A DNA stretch of 46,918 bases from Bacteroidota bacterium (GTDB lineage Bacteria > Bacteroidota > Bacteroidia > 2-12-FULL-35-15). The notes under the pieces are model-generated. The model saw nothing but the letters and a program-made list of their open reading frames with translations, did not search any database and had not been told where the DNA came from. Position 1 is the stretch's first letter, and every line of letters begins with the position of its first letter. Positions 34,488 through 42,149 of the stretch are shown here, in pieces. The translations under genes and the position numbers were made by a program. The DNA lies in contig JAHEXZ010000039.1 in assembly GCA_023251835.1 (NCBI GenBank), forward strand, positions 1 to 46,918. The letters are read 5' to 3'.

Positions 34488-35717
34488 TTATCTTTTAATT
34501 TTCAGTGTTGCTAAAGCCATTCGCTTAAGTAATGGCCCTTTCCTGCCATGTTTGCTTCCCTTTAAAAAACTGTCGAAATACATTTTAGTATATGCAGAAG
34601 CATAGATAGCACATTTTCCATGACCAAATTTTTTTCCTGCATTGCGCAACGTAATGTGTTTTGCTCCTTTTGCTTTCATGGCATCGGAAGCTACAAATGC
34701 GTTTTTATAATTTACCTGTTCATCAGCAGTGCAGTAGCACATCATTACCGGTACTTCCGGTTTCCAGTCATGTACGCTGTTTTTGCTTAGTGCAACTTTA
34801 AAAGGAAATTGGTCATTGTTGTTAAATGCCTCCATAAATTCATCTTTCAGCACATCTTTAGGCACTTCAGGCATCACTTTGTTTATATCATTCATCGTAT
34901 GTTTCCCATCAAACAGGGGAGGCAGTATTTCTGCATAAGCTGTTTTAAAGCAGTTGTTAGGGTTATCAAAGCATTTATAGGCTTCCTGGTAGGAATATAC
35001 TAAGTAGGGCAGGTAACCTGGGTGAGAGTATGGTTTAAACATCACTTCTGTTTGTATGCCAGCTAAATCATAAGCTCCGCTCATTGGAGCAGCAGCAGTT
35101 ACTATAAATTCATCTGCATGTTTTTCCTGCATCACTTTTAGTGTTGCTAATGTAGCATGTCCACCTTGCGAATAACCTGTGAGAAATAAAAACTTGTTTT
35201 GTTTCGCATTTTCCTTTACAAGCAATTCCTTTATAGCTCTCAGCATATCAATGGAGGCAGCCGCTTCTGTTTCCACATGGTGATATAAGTGTGTTCTTTT
35301 TCCTTCTCCCAGGCCTATGTAATCCGGAAAAGCAACCATATAACCACTCGCACTGAATACGGTACAAATAGCCTGTTCTCCGGTAAATGCAATTTTTCTG
35401 TCTTTTACTATTTGTGTTCCATGATGATAACAAATCATAGGAAATTCTTTGTCTTTTTTTCGTGGGAGAAAAAATATTCCGGATGCTTCAATAGGCGAAC
35501 CATCATGCCATGTAGTTTCATAAATCACTTCAAAAACATCTAATGGATTATTAATAGGGGCAATAAATTTTTTTATGTTTTTAGCTTTCCACAGTGAGTC
35601 GAGGTTCTCTATACTATAGGAGTTTATAAGTTTATAGCTAATAAGCCGTCCACGTCCAGCTTGTGCGTTTGTTACAGAAATAACAAGTAGTAAGAATGCC
35701 GATAAGAATTTAAACAT
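34488..35717 (-). CDS. Secreted alpha/beta hydrolase embedded in the suf operon
   Basis: A 409-residue exported alpha/beta hydrolase, probably a lipase/esterase or prolyl-oligopeptidase-like enzyme. MFKFLSAFLLLVISVTNAQA is the signal peptide (ATG at 35717; the frame opens 18 bases earlier). The nucleophile elbow is GYSQGGHA. A likely acid lies in CYCTADEQVNYK and the histidine in GKKFGHGKCAIYA. YHHGTQIVKDRK and FPDYIGLGEGKRTHLYHHVE match secreted lipase-like families. Position is odd: it is on the same strand between sufB (44 bases) and sufC (22 bases) although the SUF proteins are cytosolic. It may simply ride on the operon; a link to iron or sulfur stress is speculation. Confidence 0.85.
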   Translation of the reverse strand: MFKFLSAFLLLVISVTNAQAGRGRLISYKLINSYSIENLDSLWKAKNIKKFIAPINNPLDVFEVIYETTWHDGSPIEASGIFFLPRKKDKEFPMICYHHGTQIVKDRKIAFTGEQAICTVFSASGYMVAFPDYIGLGEGKRTHLYHHVETEAAASIDMLRAIKELLVKENAKQNKFLFLTGYSQGGHATLATLKVMQEKHADEFIVTAAAPMSGAYDLAGIQTEVMFKPYSHPGYLPYLVYSYQEAYKCFDNPNNCFKTAYAEILPPLFDGKHTMNDINKVMPEVPKDVLKDEFMEAFNNNDQFPFKVALSKNSVHDWKPEVPVMMCYCTADEQVNYKNAFVASDAMKAKGAKHITLRNAGKKFGHGKCAIYASAYTKMYFDSFLKGSKHGRKGPLLKRMALATLKIKR

Positions 35718-35761
35718 TTGAAAAAACAGATTCATATTATTCGTATTGATTGTGATTTGTA

Positions 35762-37213
35762 TTACCCTACGCTTCCCTCCAAAGAAATTGCCAACAGTTT
35801 TTGTGCCTCCACCGCAAACTCCATTGGCAATTTATTCAATACCTCTTTGCAATAACCATTCACAATTAAGCCTATTGCTTTTTCAGTATCAATACCTCGC
35901 TGTTTGCAATAAAATAATTGGTCTTCACCAATTTTAGAAGTAGTGGCTTCATGTTCCACAACACCTGATTTATCTTTAATCTCAATATAGGGGAACGTAT
36001 GGGCTCCACACTTATCGCTCATCAGTAAACTATCGCATTGTGAAAAATTACGGGCATTAGTAGCACCTTTAGCAATACGTACCAATCCTCTATAACTATT
36101 GTTACTAAAGCCGGCAGAAATACCTTTTGAAATAATAGTGCTTCGTGTATTTTTCCCAAGATGAATCATTTTGGTGCCTGTATCAGCTTGTTGGTAGTTA
36201 TTGGTAACCGCAACAGAGTAAAATTCTCCAACAGAATTATCACCTTTTAAAATCACAGAAGGATATTTCCAGGTAATGGCAGAGCCTGTTTCTACCTGTG
36301 TCCAGGAAATTTTGGAATTATCTTCCATGCAAACACCACGTTTTGTGACAAAATTAAAAACACCGCCTTTGCCTTCTTTATCTCCCGGATACCAGTTTTG
36401 AACGGTACTGTATTTTATTTCAGCATTTTTGTGGGCAATCAATTCCACAACAGCAGCGTGCAGTTGATTTTCATCACGCATGGGAGCAGTACAGCCTTCT
36501 AAGTAGCTTACGTATGAATCCTCATCTGCAATGATTAATGTACGTTCAAACTGGCCTGTGCCTGCTGAATTAATTCTGAAGTAAGTAGATAGTTCCATCG
36601 GGCAGCGTACGCCTTTAGGAATGTAACAAAAGGAACCATCCGTAAAAACAGCCGAATTCAGCGCTGCATAAAAGTTATCCGTATGAGGAACCACTGAGCC
36701 CATATATTTTTTAACTAATTCAGGATGTTCCTGTACAGCTTCGCCAAATGAGCAAAAAATAATACCTTTCTCAGACAGTACTTCTTTGAATGTTGTTTTT
36801 ACTGAAACACTATCCATCACAATATCTACAGCAATAGTGCTTTCTACACCCGTAAGACGTTTTTGTTCTTCAATAGAGATACCCAGCTTTTCAAATGTTT
36901 TTAAAAGTTCTGGGTCAACTTCATTCAGACTGTCAAGATTTTTTTTAGGCTTTGGGGCAGAATAATAAATAATATCCTGAAAATTGGGCTTTTGATAAGA
37001 TAGGTGAGCCCAGTGTGGCTCTTCCAGCTTTTGCCAATGGCGGAATGCTTTTAAACGATATTCCAGCATCCATTCAGGTTCGTTTTTCTTCTTAGAGATG
37101 AAATGAATAATATCTTCATTTAACCCTTTAGGAGCATTGTCTGCTTCAATATTGGTAACAAATCCGTACTTATATTCTTCGTTAATTTTTTCTGTTAAAA
37201 TCTTGTTTTCCAT
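35762..37213 (-). CDS. sufB: Fe-S cluster assembly protein SufB
   Basis: A 483-residue scaffold of the SufBC2D complex, on which Fe-S clusters are built. Signature regions are [60 protein letters not shown] and [20 protein letters not shown], with the conserved Cys of the assembly site in the latter. Length and domain order are normal. The gene is 30 bases behind a small ORF that follows sufA. Confidence 0.97.
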   Translation of the reverse strand: MENKILTEKINEEYKYGFVTNIEADNAPKGLNEDIIHFISKKKNEPEWMLEYRLKAFRHWQKLEEPHWAHLSYQKPNFQDIIYYSAPKPKKNLDSLNEVDPELLKTFEKLGISIEEQKRLTGVESTIAVDIVMDSVSVKTTFKEVLSEKGIIFCSFGEAVQEHPELVKKYMGSVVPHTDNFYAALNSAVFTDGSFCYIPKGVRCPMELSTYFRINSAGTGQFERTLIIADEDSYVSYLEGCTAPMRDENQLHAAVVELIAHKNAEIKYSTVQNWYPGDKEGKGGVFNFVTKRGVCMEDNSKISWTQVETGSAITWKYPSVILKGDNSVGEFYSVAVTNNYQQADTGTKMIHLGKNTRSTIISKGISAGFSNNSYRGLVRIAKGATNARNFSQCDSLLMSDKCGAHTFPYIEIKDKSGVVEHEATTSKIGEDQLFYCKQRGIDTEKAIGLIVNGYCKEVLNKLPMEFAVEAQKLLAISLEGSVG

Positions 37214-37243
37214 TACTTAAACTTCAATAAAAGACCCTTTCCT

Positions 37244-37405
37244 TCAGGTTTTTTTAAGAGCACCGTTTTTAAATAGGAGTGATAACTTCATTAATTCAAA
37301 TGCTTTTTTTAACCTTTGCTGATGCGTTAAAGCAAAAATTTCCTTTAACCGCCTTTCATTTATAGCGTCTAAATTGGAACTTGTATGTAAAATTACTTTT
37401 GCCAT
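37244..37405 (-). CDS. Small hypothetical protein between sufA and sufB (53 aa)
   Basis: From the ATG at 37405 the frame encodes 53 residues, MAKVILHTSSNLDAINERRL, then ALTHQQRLKKAFELMKLSLL and a basic end. It starts four bases after the sufA stop and ends 30 bases before sufB, so it is in the same transcript. The QQRLKKAFELMKLSLLFKNG segment is an amphipathic helix of a type I have seen in small Bacteroidota ORFs, but I cannot name a family. The longer frame opening at 37471 lies inside sufA and is rejected. It could be a genuine operon member or a fragment. Confidence 0.5.
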   Translation of the reverse strand: MAKVILHTSSNLDAINERRLKEIFALTHQQRLKKAFELMKLSLLFKNGALKKT

Positions 37406-37409
37406 TTTT

Positions 37410-37736
37410 CTACACCCCAAACGATTCGCCACAACCGCAGGTTCTGCTTGCATTTGGGTTATTAAACACAAATCCTTTTCCGTTTAACCCTCCTGAATAA
37501 TCAAGCTCTGTACCTATCAGATATAAAAAACTTTTTTTATCGACAACAATTTTAATCCCTTTGTCTTCAAAAATCTGATCACCTTCTTTAAGAAGAGTGT
37601 CAAATTCTAATTTGTATGAAAGACCGGAACAGCCTCCACCTGCAACACCCACACGTATAAAGGTGTCTTCAGGTCGGTTTTCGTTTTTTATTAAATTTAA
37701 CGCATGCTGTTTTGCGTTTTCTGAAACTGTAATCAT
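37410..37736 (-). CDS. sufA: HesB/IscA-type Fe-S carrier (SufA/ErpA-like)
   Basis: A-type carrier of 108 residues that receives Fe-S clusters from SufBC2D and hands them to target enzymes. The three conserved cysteines are in GVAGGGCSGLSY (about 36-47) and ASRTCGCGESFGV at the C-terminus. I start at the ATG at 37736 (MITVSENAKQHAL); the frame remains open 35 codons further, but that part covers the promoter and palindrome at 37758-37815. First gene of the operon. Confidence 0.92.
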   Translation of the reverse strand: MITVSENAKQHALNLIKNENRPEDTFIRVGVAGGGCSGLSYKLEFDTLLKEGDQIFEDKGIKIVVDKKSFLYLIGTELDYSGGLNGKGFVFNNPNASRTCGCGESFGV

Positions 37737-37757
37737 GTTAGTTTTTAATAATTGCTT

Positions 37758-37776
37758 ATTTAGATTTAATCTAAAT
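37758..37776 (-). promoter_or_regulatory. Perfect 19-bp palindrome (candidate operator) at the suf promoter
   Basis: ATTTAGATT-T-AATCTAAAT is a perfect 9+1+9 inverted repeat placed just downstream of the -7 element, over the expected transcription start. This position is typical of a repressor site. The shape recalls DtxR/MntR-type boxes (TTTAGG...CCTAAA) but the regulator is not known. Confidence 0.65.
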
Positions 37777-37783
37777 TTGAATA

Positions 37784-37815
37784 CAAAAATACCTAAAAAA
37801 TGGTATTGTCGCAAA
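37784..37815 (-). promoter_or_regulatory. Complete Bacteroidota promoter of the suf operon
   Basis: On the minus strand TTTG (37815-37812), 20 bases, then TATTTTTG (37791-37784): both -33 and -7 consensus elements at proper spacing, about 48 bases before the sufA ATG. Confidence 0.75.
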
Positions 37816-37903
37816 TAATTTGATGGATTTCGATTGACCATTTTTTTACATAGAAAGATAAAAGACGTTGCTTAAAAGCAAGTATCTCATAAGTAATAAA
37901 TAG

Positions 37904-37911
37904 TATATTTG
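37904..37911 (+). promoter_or_regulatory. -7 element of the glycan gene cluster
   Basis: TATATTTG fits TAnnTTTG; transcription from it would include the hairpin at 37925-37969 in the leader of the glycosyltransferase mRNA (ATG at 37998). Confidence 0.45.
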
Positions 37912-37924
37912 TTCTTCATAACAT

Positions 37925-37969
37925 AAGAAACTGTTTAAATTTTATTTTATGAAATTTAAACAGTTTCTT
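37925..37969 (+). promoter_or_regulatory. 18-bp perfect hairpin in the 5' leader of the glycan cluster
   Basis: 37925-37942 pairs perfectly with 37952-37969 (arm AAGAAACTGTTTAAATTT) around a 9-base loop. There is no following T-run beyond TTTCTTTCT. It may be a leader structure, an attenuator-like device or a terminator for read-through. Confidence 0.6.
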
Positions 37970-37997
37970 TCTAAATATTAACCTGTAACTTAATACA

Positions 37998-38732
37998 ATG
38001 TTTTATTACAAAAAGTGGGCGATAGTGATACCAATGGCTAATGAAGAGGCTGATTTTAAACCTTTTATCGATATGCTCAATTTTGTAATCAATGAATTAA
38101 ACCCGGGTAATGTCTACTTTGTAGTCGACAAAGCATCGAAAGATCGTACCTTAGAACTTTGCAGGGAGTTATCTTTACTTGATCCGCGGTACGTTACCGT
38201 TTGGGCTCCGGAAAACCGTAATGTAGTAGATGCTTATGTTCGTGGTTTGCGTGAGGCGTATGAGGCTGGGCATGACCTTATTATTGAGATGGATGCGGGT
38301 ATGTCTCATGATCCCAGAGCGATTCCCATGTTTCTCCGTGTTCTGAATGAAGGGAATGAATGCGCTTTTGGAAGTCGTTTTATTAATGGCGGTTCTATGG
38401 GAGATTCGCCTTTTAAACGCAGGTTGCTTTCAAAAACAGGTACTATTTTAGCCAATTTGTTGCTTGGAACCAAGCTACGGGACATGACTTCAGGGTATCA
38501 GGGCTTTCATCGTGACGTTGTAGCCAAAATCATTAAGCATAATTTTAAATCAAAAGCTCATTTTTATCAGACAGAACTACGTTATTTATTAAGAAAAAGA
38601 AGGCTTTTTGAAGTTCCGATACATTACCAGGCCCCTTCACCCCGTGTTTCGCCAAACGCTATTAAAAATGCCTATCAAACCTTGTTTTATTATTTCTTTT
38701 TGAGGCTGACTGGGAAGAGGCCAACGTTATAA
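37998..38732 (+). CDS. Family 2 glycosyltransferase (dolichyl-phosphate mannosyltransferase-like)
   Basis: A 244-residue GT-A glycosyltransferase. KKWAIVIPMANEEADFKPF begins the nucleotide-binding fold; VDKASKDRTLELC and IIEMDAGMSHDP supply the nucleotide-sugar and metal site. GSRFINGGSMGDSPFKRR and LRDMTSGYQGFHRDVV resemble polyprenyl-phosphate glycosyltransferases. No clear C-terminal membrane anchor is present. First gene of a cluster with the STELLO-like, FkbM and fused methyltransferase-GT genes, likely building a surface glycan or glycolipid. Confidence 0.9.
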   Translation: MFYYKKWAIVIPMANEEADFKPFIDMLNFVINELNPGNVYFVVDKASKDRTLELCRELSLLDPRYVTVWAPENRNVVDAYVRGLREAYEAGHDLIIEMDAGMSHDPRAIPMFLRVLNEGNECAFGSRFINGGSMGDSPFKRRLLSKTGTILANLLLGTKLRDMTSGYQGFHRDVVAKIIKHNFKSKAHFYQTELRYLLRKRRLFEVPIHYQAPSPRVSPNAIKNAYQTLFYYFFLRLTGKRPTL

Positions 38733-38788
38733 TAATTTCTGAAAAAAACAGTTAGCAATTGAACACGTTAACAATTGGGCAATCAATA

Positions 38789-38820
38789 ACCAATGAACCA
38801 ATGAACCAATGAACCAATGA
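38789..38820 (+). repeat. 8-bp tandem repeat (ACCAATGA x4) before the STELLO-like gene
   Basis: Four perfect copies of ACCAATGA end 10 bases before the ATG at 38831, preceded by a partial copy. The array covers the expected ribosome-binding region. Confidence 0.9.
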
Positions 38821-38830
38821 ACTGATATAT

Positions 38831-39859
38831 ATGTCAAAATCCCTTGTTATTACTTCTATTGCCAATGATAAGCATCCTGTTTTAAGTTCGTTTGCTAATG
38901 AATGTAAAAAAAGAAAACTCGATTTTATTGTTATTGGAGATACAAAATCACCTTCTGATTTTCAGTTGGATGGTTGCAATTTCTGGAGCGTAGAACGCCA
39001 GTTATCATTACCTTTCGAATTGGCAAAAACTACTCCTACACGTCATTATTCAAGAAAAAATCTGGGTTATCTGATAGCGATTCAAAATGGTGTGACAGAA
39101 ATAACAGAAACTGATGATGATAATATTCCCCGTGAGGATTTCTGGCATGAAAAGCAGCGTGAAATAAAAAGTTTTTCCTTTATAAACACAGGCTGGGTGA
39201 ATGTGTATCATTACTTCACAAAAAATAAAATATGGCCTCGTGGTTTTCCGTTAGAAGAGTTGCAAAACAAGCAAATTGATATCAATACGTTGAACTTTGA
39301 TTTTGTAAATTGTCCTATTCAGCAGGGATTGGCAGATGAAAACCCTGATGTAGATGCAGTTTACCGTTTAACCTGTCCGTTACCGCTTAACTTCGAAATA
39401 AAAACACAACTTGCATTGGGAAAAAATGCATGGAGCCCTTTTAACAGTCAGAATACACACTGGTTCAAAGAAGCATTTGCTCTGATGTATTTGCCTTCCT
39501 ATTGCAGCTTTCGGATGACGGACATATGGAGAAGTTATGTAGCGCAACGCATTGCCTGGGAGTGTGGATGGAGTATTTTATATCATGAGCCAACAGTATG
39601 GCAGGAGCGTAATGAACATAATCTGATGAAAGATTTTGAAGATGAAATTCCTGGTTATTCCAATAATTATAAAATATGCAGAGAGTTACAAAACCTGCAA
39701 TTAAAAGCTGGAAAAGAGAATATCTGTGATAATTTAATTACATGTTACCAAAAATTAATTGATATTGAGGTTGTTGGTAAAGATGAAATGATTCTATTAA
39801 AGGCATGGATAAATGATATAAGTAAATTATTGAAAATACGTGCTGTTGAATTAAATTAA
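38831..39859 (+). CDS. STELLO/DUF288-like putative glycosyltransferase
   Basis: A 342-residue protein without signal peptide. Its N-terminal half follows the DUF288 pattern, known best from plant STELLO proteins: LVITSIANDKHPVLSSF, a DFIVIGDTKSPSDFQLDGC stretch, then TRHYSRKNLGYLIAIQNGVT and ETDDDNIP, with a DDD that could bind metal and nucleotide-sugar. A later part has WSPFNSQNTHWFKEAFALMY and FRMTDIWRSYVAQRIAWECG. Plant STELLOs affect cellulose synthase assembly in the Golgi; bacterial members have no assigned acceptor. Second gene of the glycan cluster. Confidence 0.85.
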   Translation: MSKSLVITSIANDKHPVLSSFANECKKRKLDFIVIGDTKSPSDFQLDGCNFWSVERQLSLPFELAKTTPTRHYSRKNLGYLIAIQNGVTEITETDDDNIPREDFWHEKQREIKSFSFINTGWVNVYHYFTKNKIWPRGFPLEELQNKQIDINTLNFDFVNCPIQQGLADENPDVDAVYRLTCPLPLNFEIKTQLALGKNAWSPFNSQNTHWFKEAFALMYLPSYCSFRMTDIWRSYVAQRIAWECGWSILYHEPTVWQERNEHNLMKDFEDEIPGYSNNYKICRELQNLQLKAGKENICDNLITCYQKLIDIEVVGKDEMILLKAWINDISKLLKIRAVELN

Positions 39860-39871
39860 CCAGGATAATAA

Positions 39872-40636
39872 ATGTCGCTCTCCATTCAGTTTGGCAATTT
39901 CCTTTATAAAAATGCTTTTCCAATATATAACATTCTCTATCCAATATTTAAGAGAAAACAGGATGTAAAAGAATTAAGACTCATCAGTTCAGTAGTAAAG
40001 TCTGGGAATAATGTATTGGATATTGGAGCAAATATTGGTTTTTATACTTCTGAATTTTCACGTTTAACAGGTGCAAAAGGAACAGTATTCGCCTTTGAAC
40101 CAGAGCCTCTGAATTTTAAATACCTACAGCAAAATTGCAGGCATCTGAAAAATGTAAAGCTTATTAATAAAGCTGTTTCTGACACAACCGGAACATTAAA
40201 AATTTATTTGTCGAAAATGTTGAATGTAGACCATCGCACCTATCAAATTGATGATTACTCAGCTATTAAAGAAATTGATGCTATAACTATTGATGATTAT
40301 CTTAGAGCCAATAAAAATCCTAATATAGATTTTATTAAAATGGATATTCAGGGGTTTGAAATGGCTGCATTAAAAGGAATGTTAACTACATTGAGACGTA
40401 ATGTCGAAATAAAAATTATTTCAGAATTATGGCCTTATGGTCTGCAAAAGGCTGGTAGTTCAGCAAATGAAATGATTCACTTTTTAAATTCTGAAGGATT
40501 TAATGTTTATTTGCTGACATCAAGTCCTCCTTCTCTTTTAACTGCTGAAACTATTCAGCACTTAAAGGTTGACGAAAATGTATATTACAATGTTTTTCTT
40601 AGCAGAAAAAATGAATCTATAAATGCTTTTAGATAG
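39872..40636 (+). CDS. FkbM-family SAM-dependent methyltransferase
   Basis: A 254-residue methyltransferase. Motif I is NVLDIGANIGFYTSEFSRL; VFAFEPEPLNFKYLQQNC follows, and IDFIKMDIQGFEMAALKGM is the FkbM hallmark. FkbM enzymes O-methylate sugars or polyketides. It starts 12 bases after the STELLO-like gene and ends 20 bases before the next, so it belongs to the glycan operon and probably methylates a sugar made there. Confidence 0.92.
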   Translation: MSLSIQFGNFLYKNAFPIYNILYPIFKRKQDVKELRLISSVVKSGNNVLDIGANIGFYTSEFSRLTGAKGTVFAFEPEPLNFKYLQQNCRHLKNVKLINKAVSDTTGTLKIYLSKMLNVDHRTYQIDDYSAIKEIDAITIDDYLRANKNPNIDFIKMDIQGFEMAALKGMLTTLRRNVEIKIISELWPYGLQKAGSSANEMIHFLNSEGFNVYLLTSSPPSLLTAETIQHLKVDENVYYNVFLSRKNESINAFR

Positions 40637-40656
40637 AAACTCTGTAATAAGAAGTA

Positions 40657-42084
40657 ATGGATTATCCGCTAAATAATAAAAAGGAGTATTTTGAAAAAAT
40701 CGCACCAAAGCGTAAAAAGCCGAGAGGTGTAAGCGCTTATTATTGGAATGAGATAACCAATTACTGTGATTATTTTGTTCAGGATGATATATCCGTACTT
40801 GAAATTGGTTGTGGTGCTGGAGAATTATTGGATGGAATACATGCGAAACATAAGGTAGGCATTGACTTTAGCCCTGCCATGATTGCCATTGCAAAAGAAA
40901 GATTTCCAGGCATTGATTTTCATGTGATGGAAGCAGAACATTTACAACTGAATGAAAAGTTTGATCTTATTATACTTTCCAATCTAATTGGTCATCTGGA
41001 TGATGTTCAGGAAGTGTTTAAACAATTGCACAAAGTATGTCATTCACAAACTAAAATTATTATTACCTATTATAACTATCTGTGGGAGCCTGTTTTGAAG
41101 TTTGCGGAATTTGTTGGTCTGAAAACGCATACGCCTATACAAAACTGGCTATCACTTGCGGATATTAATAATTTGCTTTATGTTTCGGGTTTTGATGTTT
41201 ATAGAAACACCAAACGGATGATATTCCCATTCAGTATTCCTTTATTGAAAGGGGTTTTAAATCGTTTTCTGGCAAAATTGCCCTTCTTTCGTTTTTTTTC
41301 AATAAATATATATACTTTCGCTAAGCCAATGTCTACACTATCTCCGTCAGATTATAGTGATAAATATTCGGTTTCTGTTATTATCCCCGCCCGTAATGAG
41401 AGTGGTAATATTGAAAATGCAATTTTGCGTTTACCCAAATTAGGTAGTCACACCGAAGTAATTTTTGTGGAAGGAAATTCTACTGATTATACCTGGAATG
41501 AAATACAAAAGATTGCAAAAAAATATGCGAGTACGCATGATATAAAAATTATACAACAAAGTGGTAAAGGAAAAGCGGATGCGGTTCGTAAAGGTTTTGG
41601 AATGGCTACTGGTGATATTTTAATGATATTGGATGCAGACCTTACTGTACCGCCTGAAGATTTGCCTAAATTTTATGATGCGATAGCCTCTGGTAAAGGT
41701 GATTTTGTTAATGGTTCTCGTATGGTGTATCCTATGGATAAAGATGCAATGCGTTTTTTAAATTTATTAGGGAATAAATTTTTCAGCAGTGCATTCACCT
41801 GGTTACTGGAACAAAAATTTAAAGATACCTTATGTGGAACAAAGGTGATTTTTCGGAAAGATTATCATCGATTAGTTAAAAACCAGAGTTACTTTGGAGA
41901 TTTTGATCCTTTTGGGGATTATGATTTAATATTTGGTGCTTACAAACTCAATCATAAAATAGTTGAGATTCCTATTCGTTATAAAGAACGTACGTATGGT
42001 ACCACCAATATTTCACGTTTTAAACATGGTTTGATATTATTACGTATGTGTATCTTTGCTGCACGTAAGATTAAGTTTATTTAA
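40657..42084 (+). CDS. Fusion of class I methyltransferase and family 2 glycosyltransferase
   Basis: A 475-residue two-domain protein. Residues about 40-190 are a class I methyltransferase (ISVLEIGCGAGELLDGI, HKVGIDFSPAMIAIAKERF, LIILSNLIGHLDD). From about 235 a GT2 domain begins (YSVSVIIPARNESGNIENAI, ILMILDADLTVPPEDLPKFY, GDFVNGSRMVYPMDKDAMR, KERTYGTTNISRFKHG). The dolichyl-phosphate-type GT2 lacks obvious membrane helices apart from a hydrophobic end. The order Met-transfer then glycosyl-transfer suggests a sugar is modified and transferred in one step, which is inference. Last gene of the cluster. Confidence 0.92.
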   Translation: MDYPLNNKKEYFEKIAPKRKKPRGVSAYYWNEITNYCDYFVQDDISVLEIGCGAGELLDGIHAKHKVGIDFSPAMIAIAKERFPGIDFHVMEAEHLQLNEKFDLIILSNLIGHLDDVQEVFKQLHKVCHSQTKIIITYYNYLWEPVLKFAEFVGLKTHTPIQNWLSLADINNLLYVSGFDVYRNTKRMIFPFSIPLLKGVLNRFLAKLPFFRFFSINIYTFAKPMSTLSPSDYSDKYSVSVIIPARNESGNIENAILRLPKLGSHTEVIFVEGNSTDYTWNEIQKIAKKYASTHDIKIIQQSGKGKADAVRKGFGMATGDILMILDADLTVPPEDLPKFYDAIASGKGDFVNGSRMVYPMDKDAMRFLNLLGNKFFSSAFTWLLEQKFKDTLCGTKVIFRKDYHRLVKNQSYFGDFDPFGDYDLIFGAYKLNHKIVEIPIRYKERTYGTTNISRFKHGLILLRMCIFAARKIKFI

Positions 42085-42091
42085 TTTTCCT

Positions 42092-42107
42092 CGCAAAGGC
42101 GCAAAGA
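42092..42107 (+). repeat. Short direct repeat CGCAAAGG/CGCAAAGA before thiL
   Basis: Two adjacent near-identical octamers in the 65-base gap. CGCAAAG(G/A)CGCAAAG strings of this kind are common intergenic words in Bacteroidota genomes. Confidence 0.5.
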
Positions 42108-42149
42108 GGCTTAAGAAATGACGGAGAAACAGTTGTTAAAAATAAGAAA

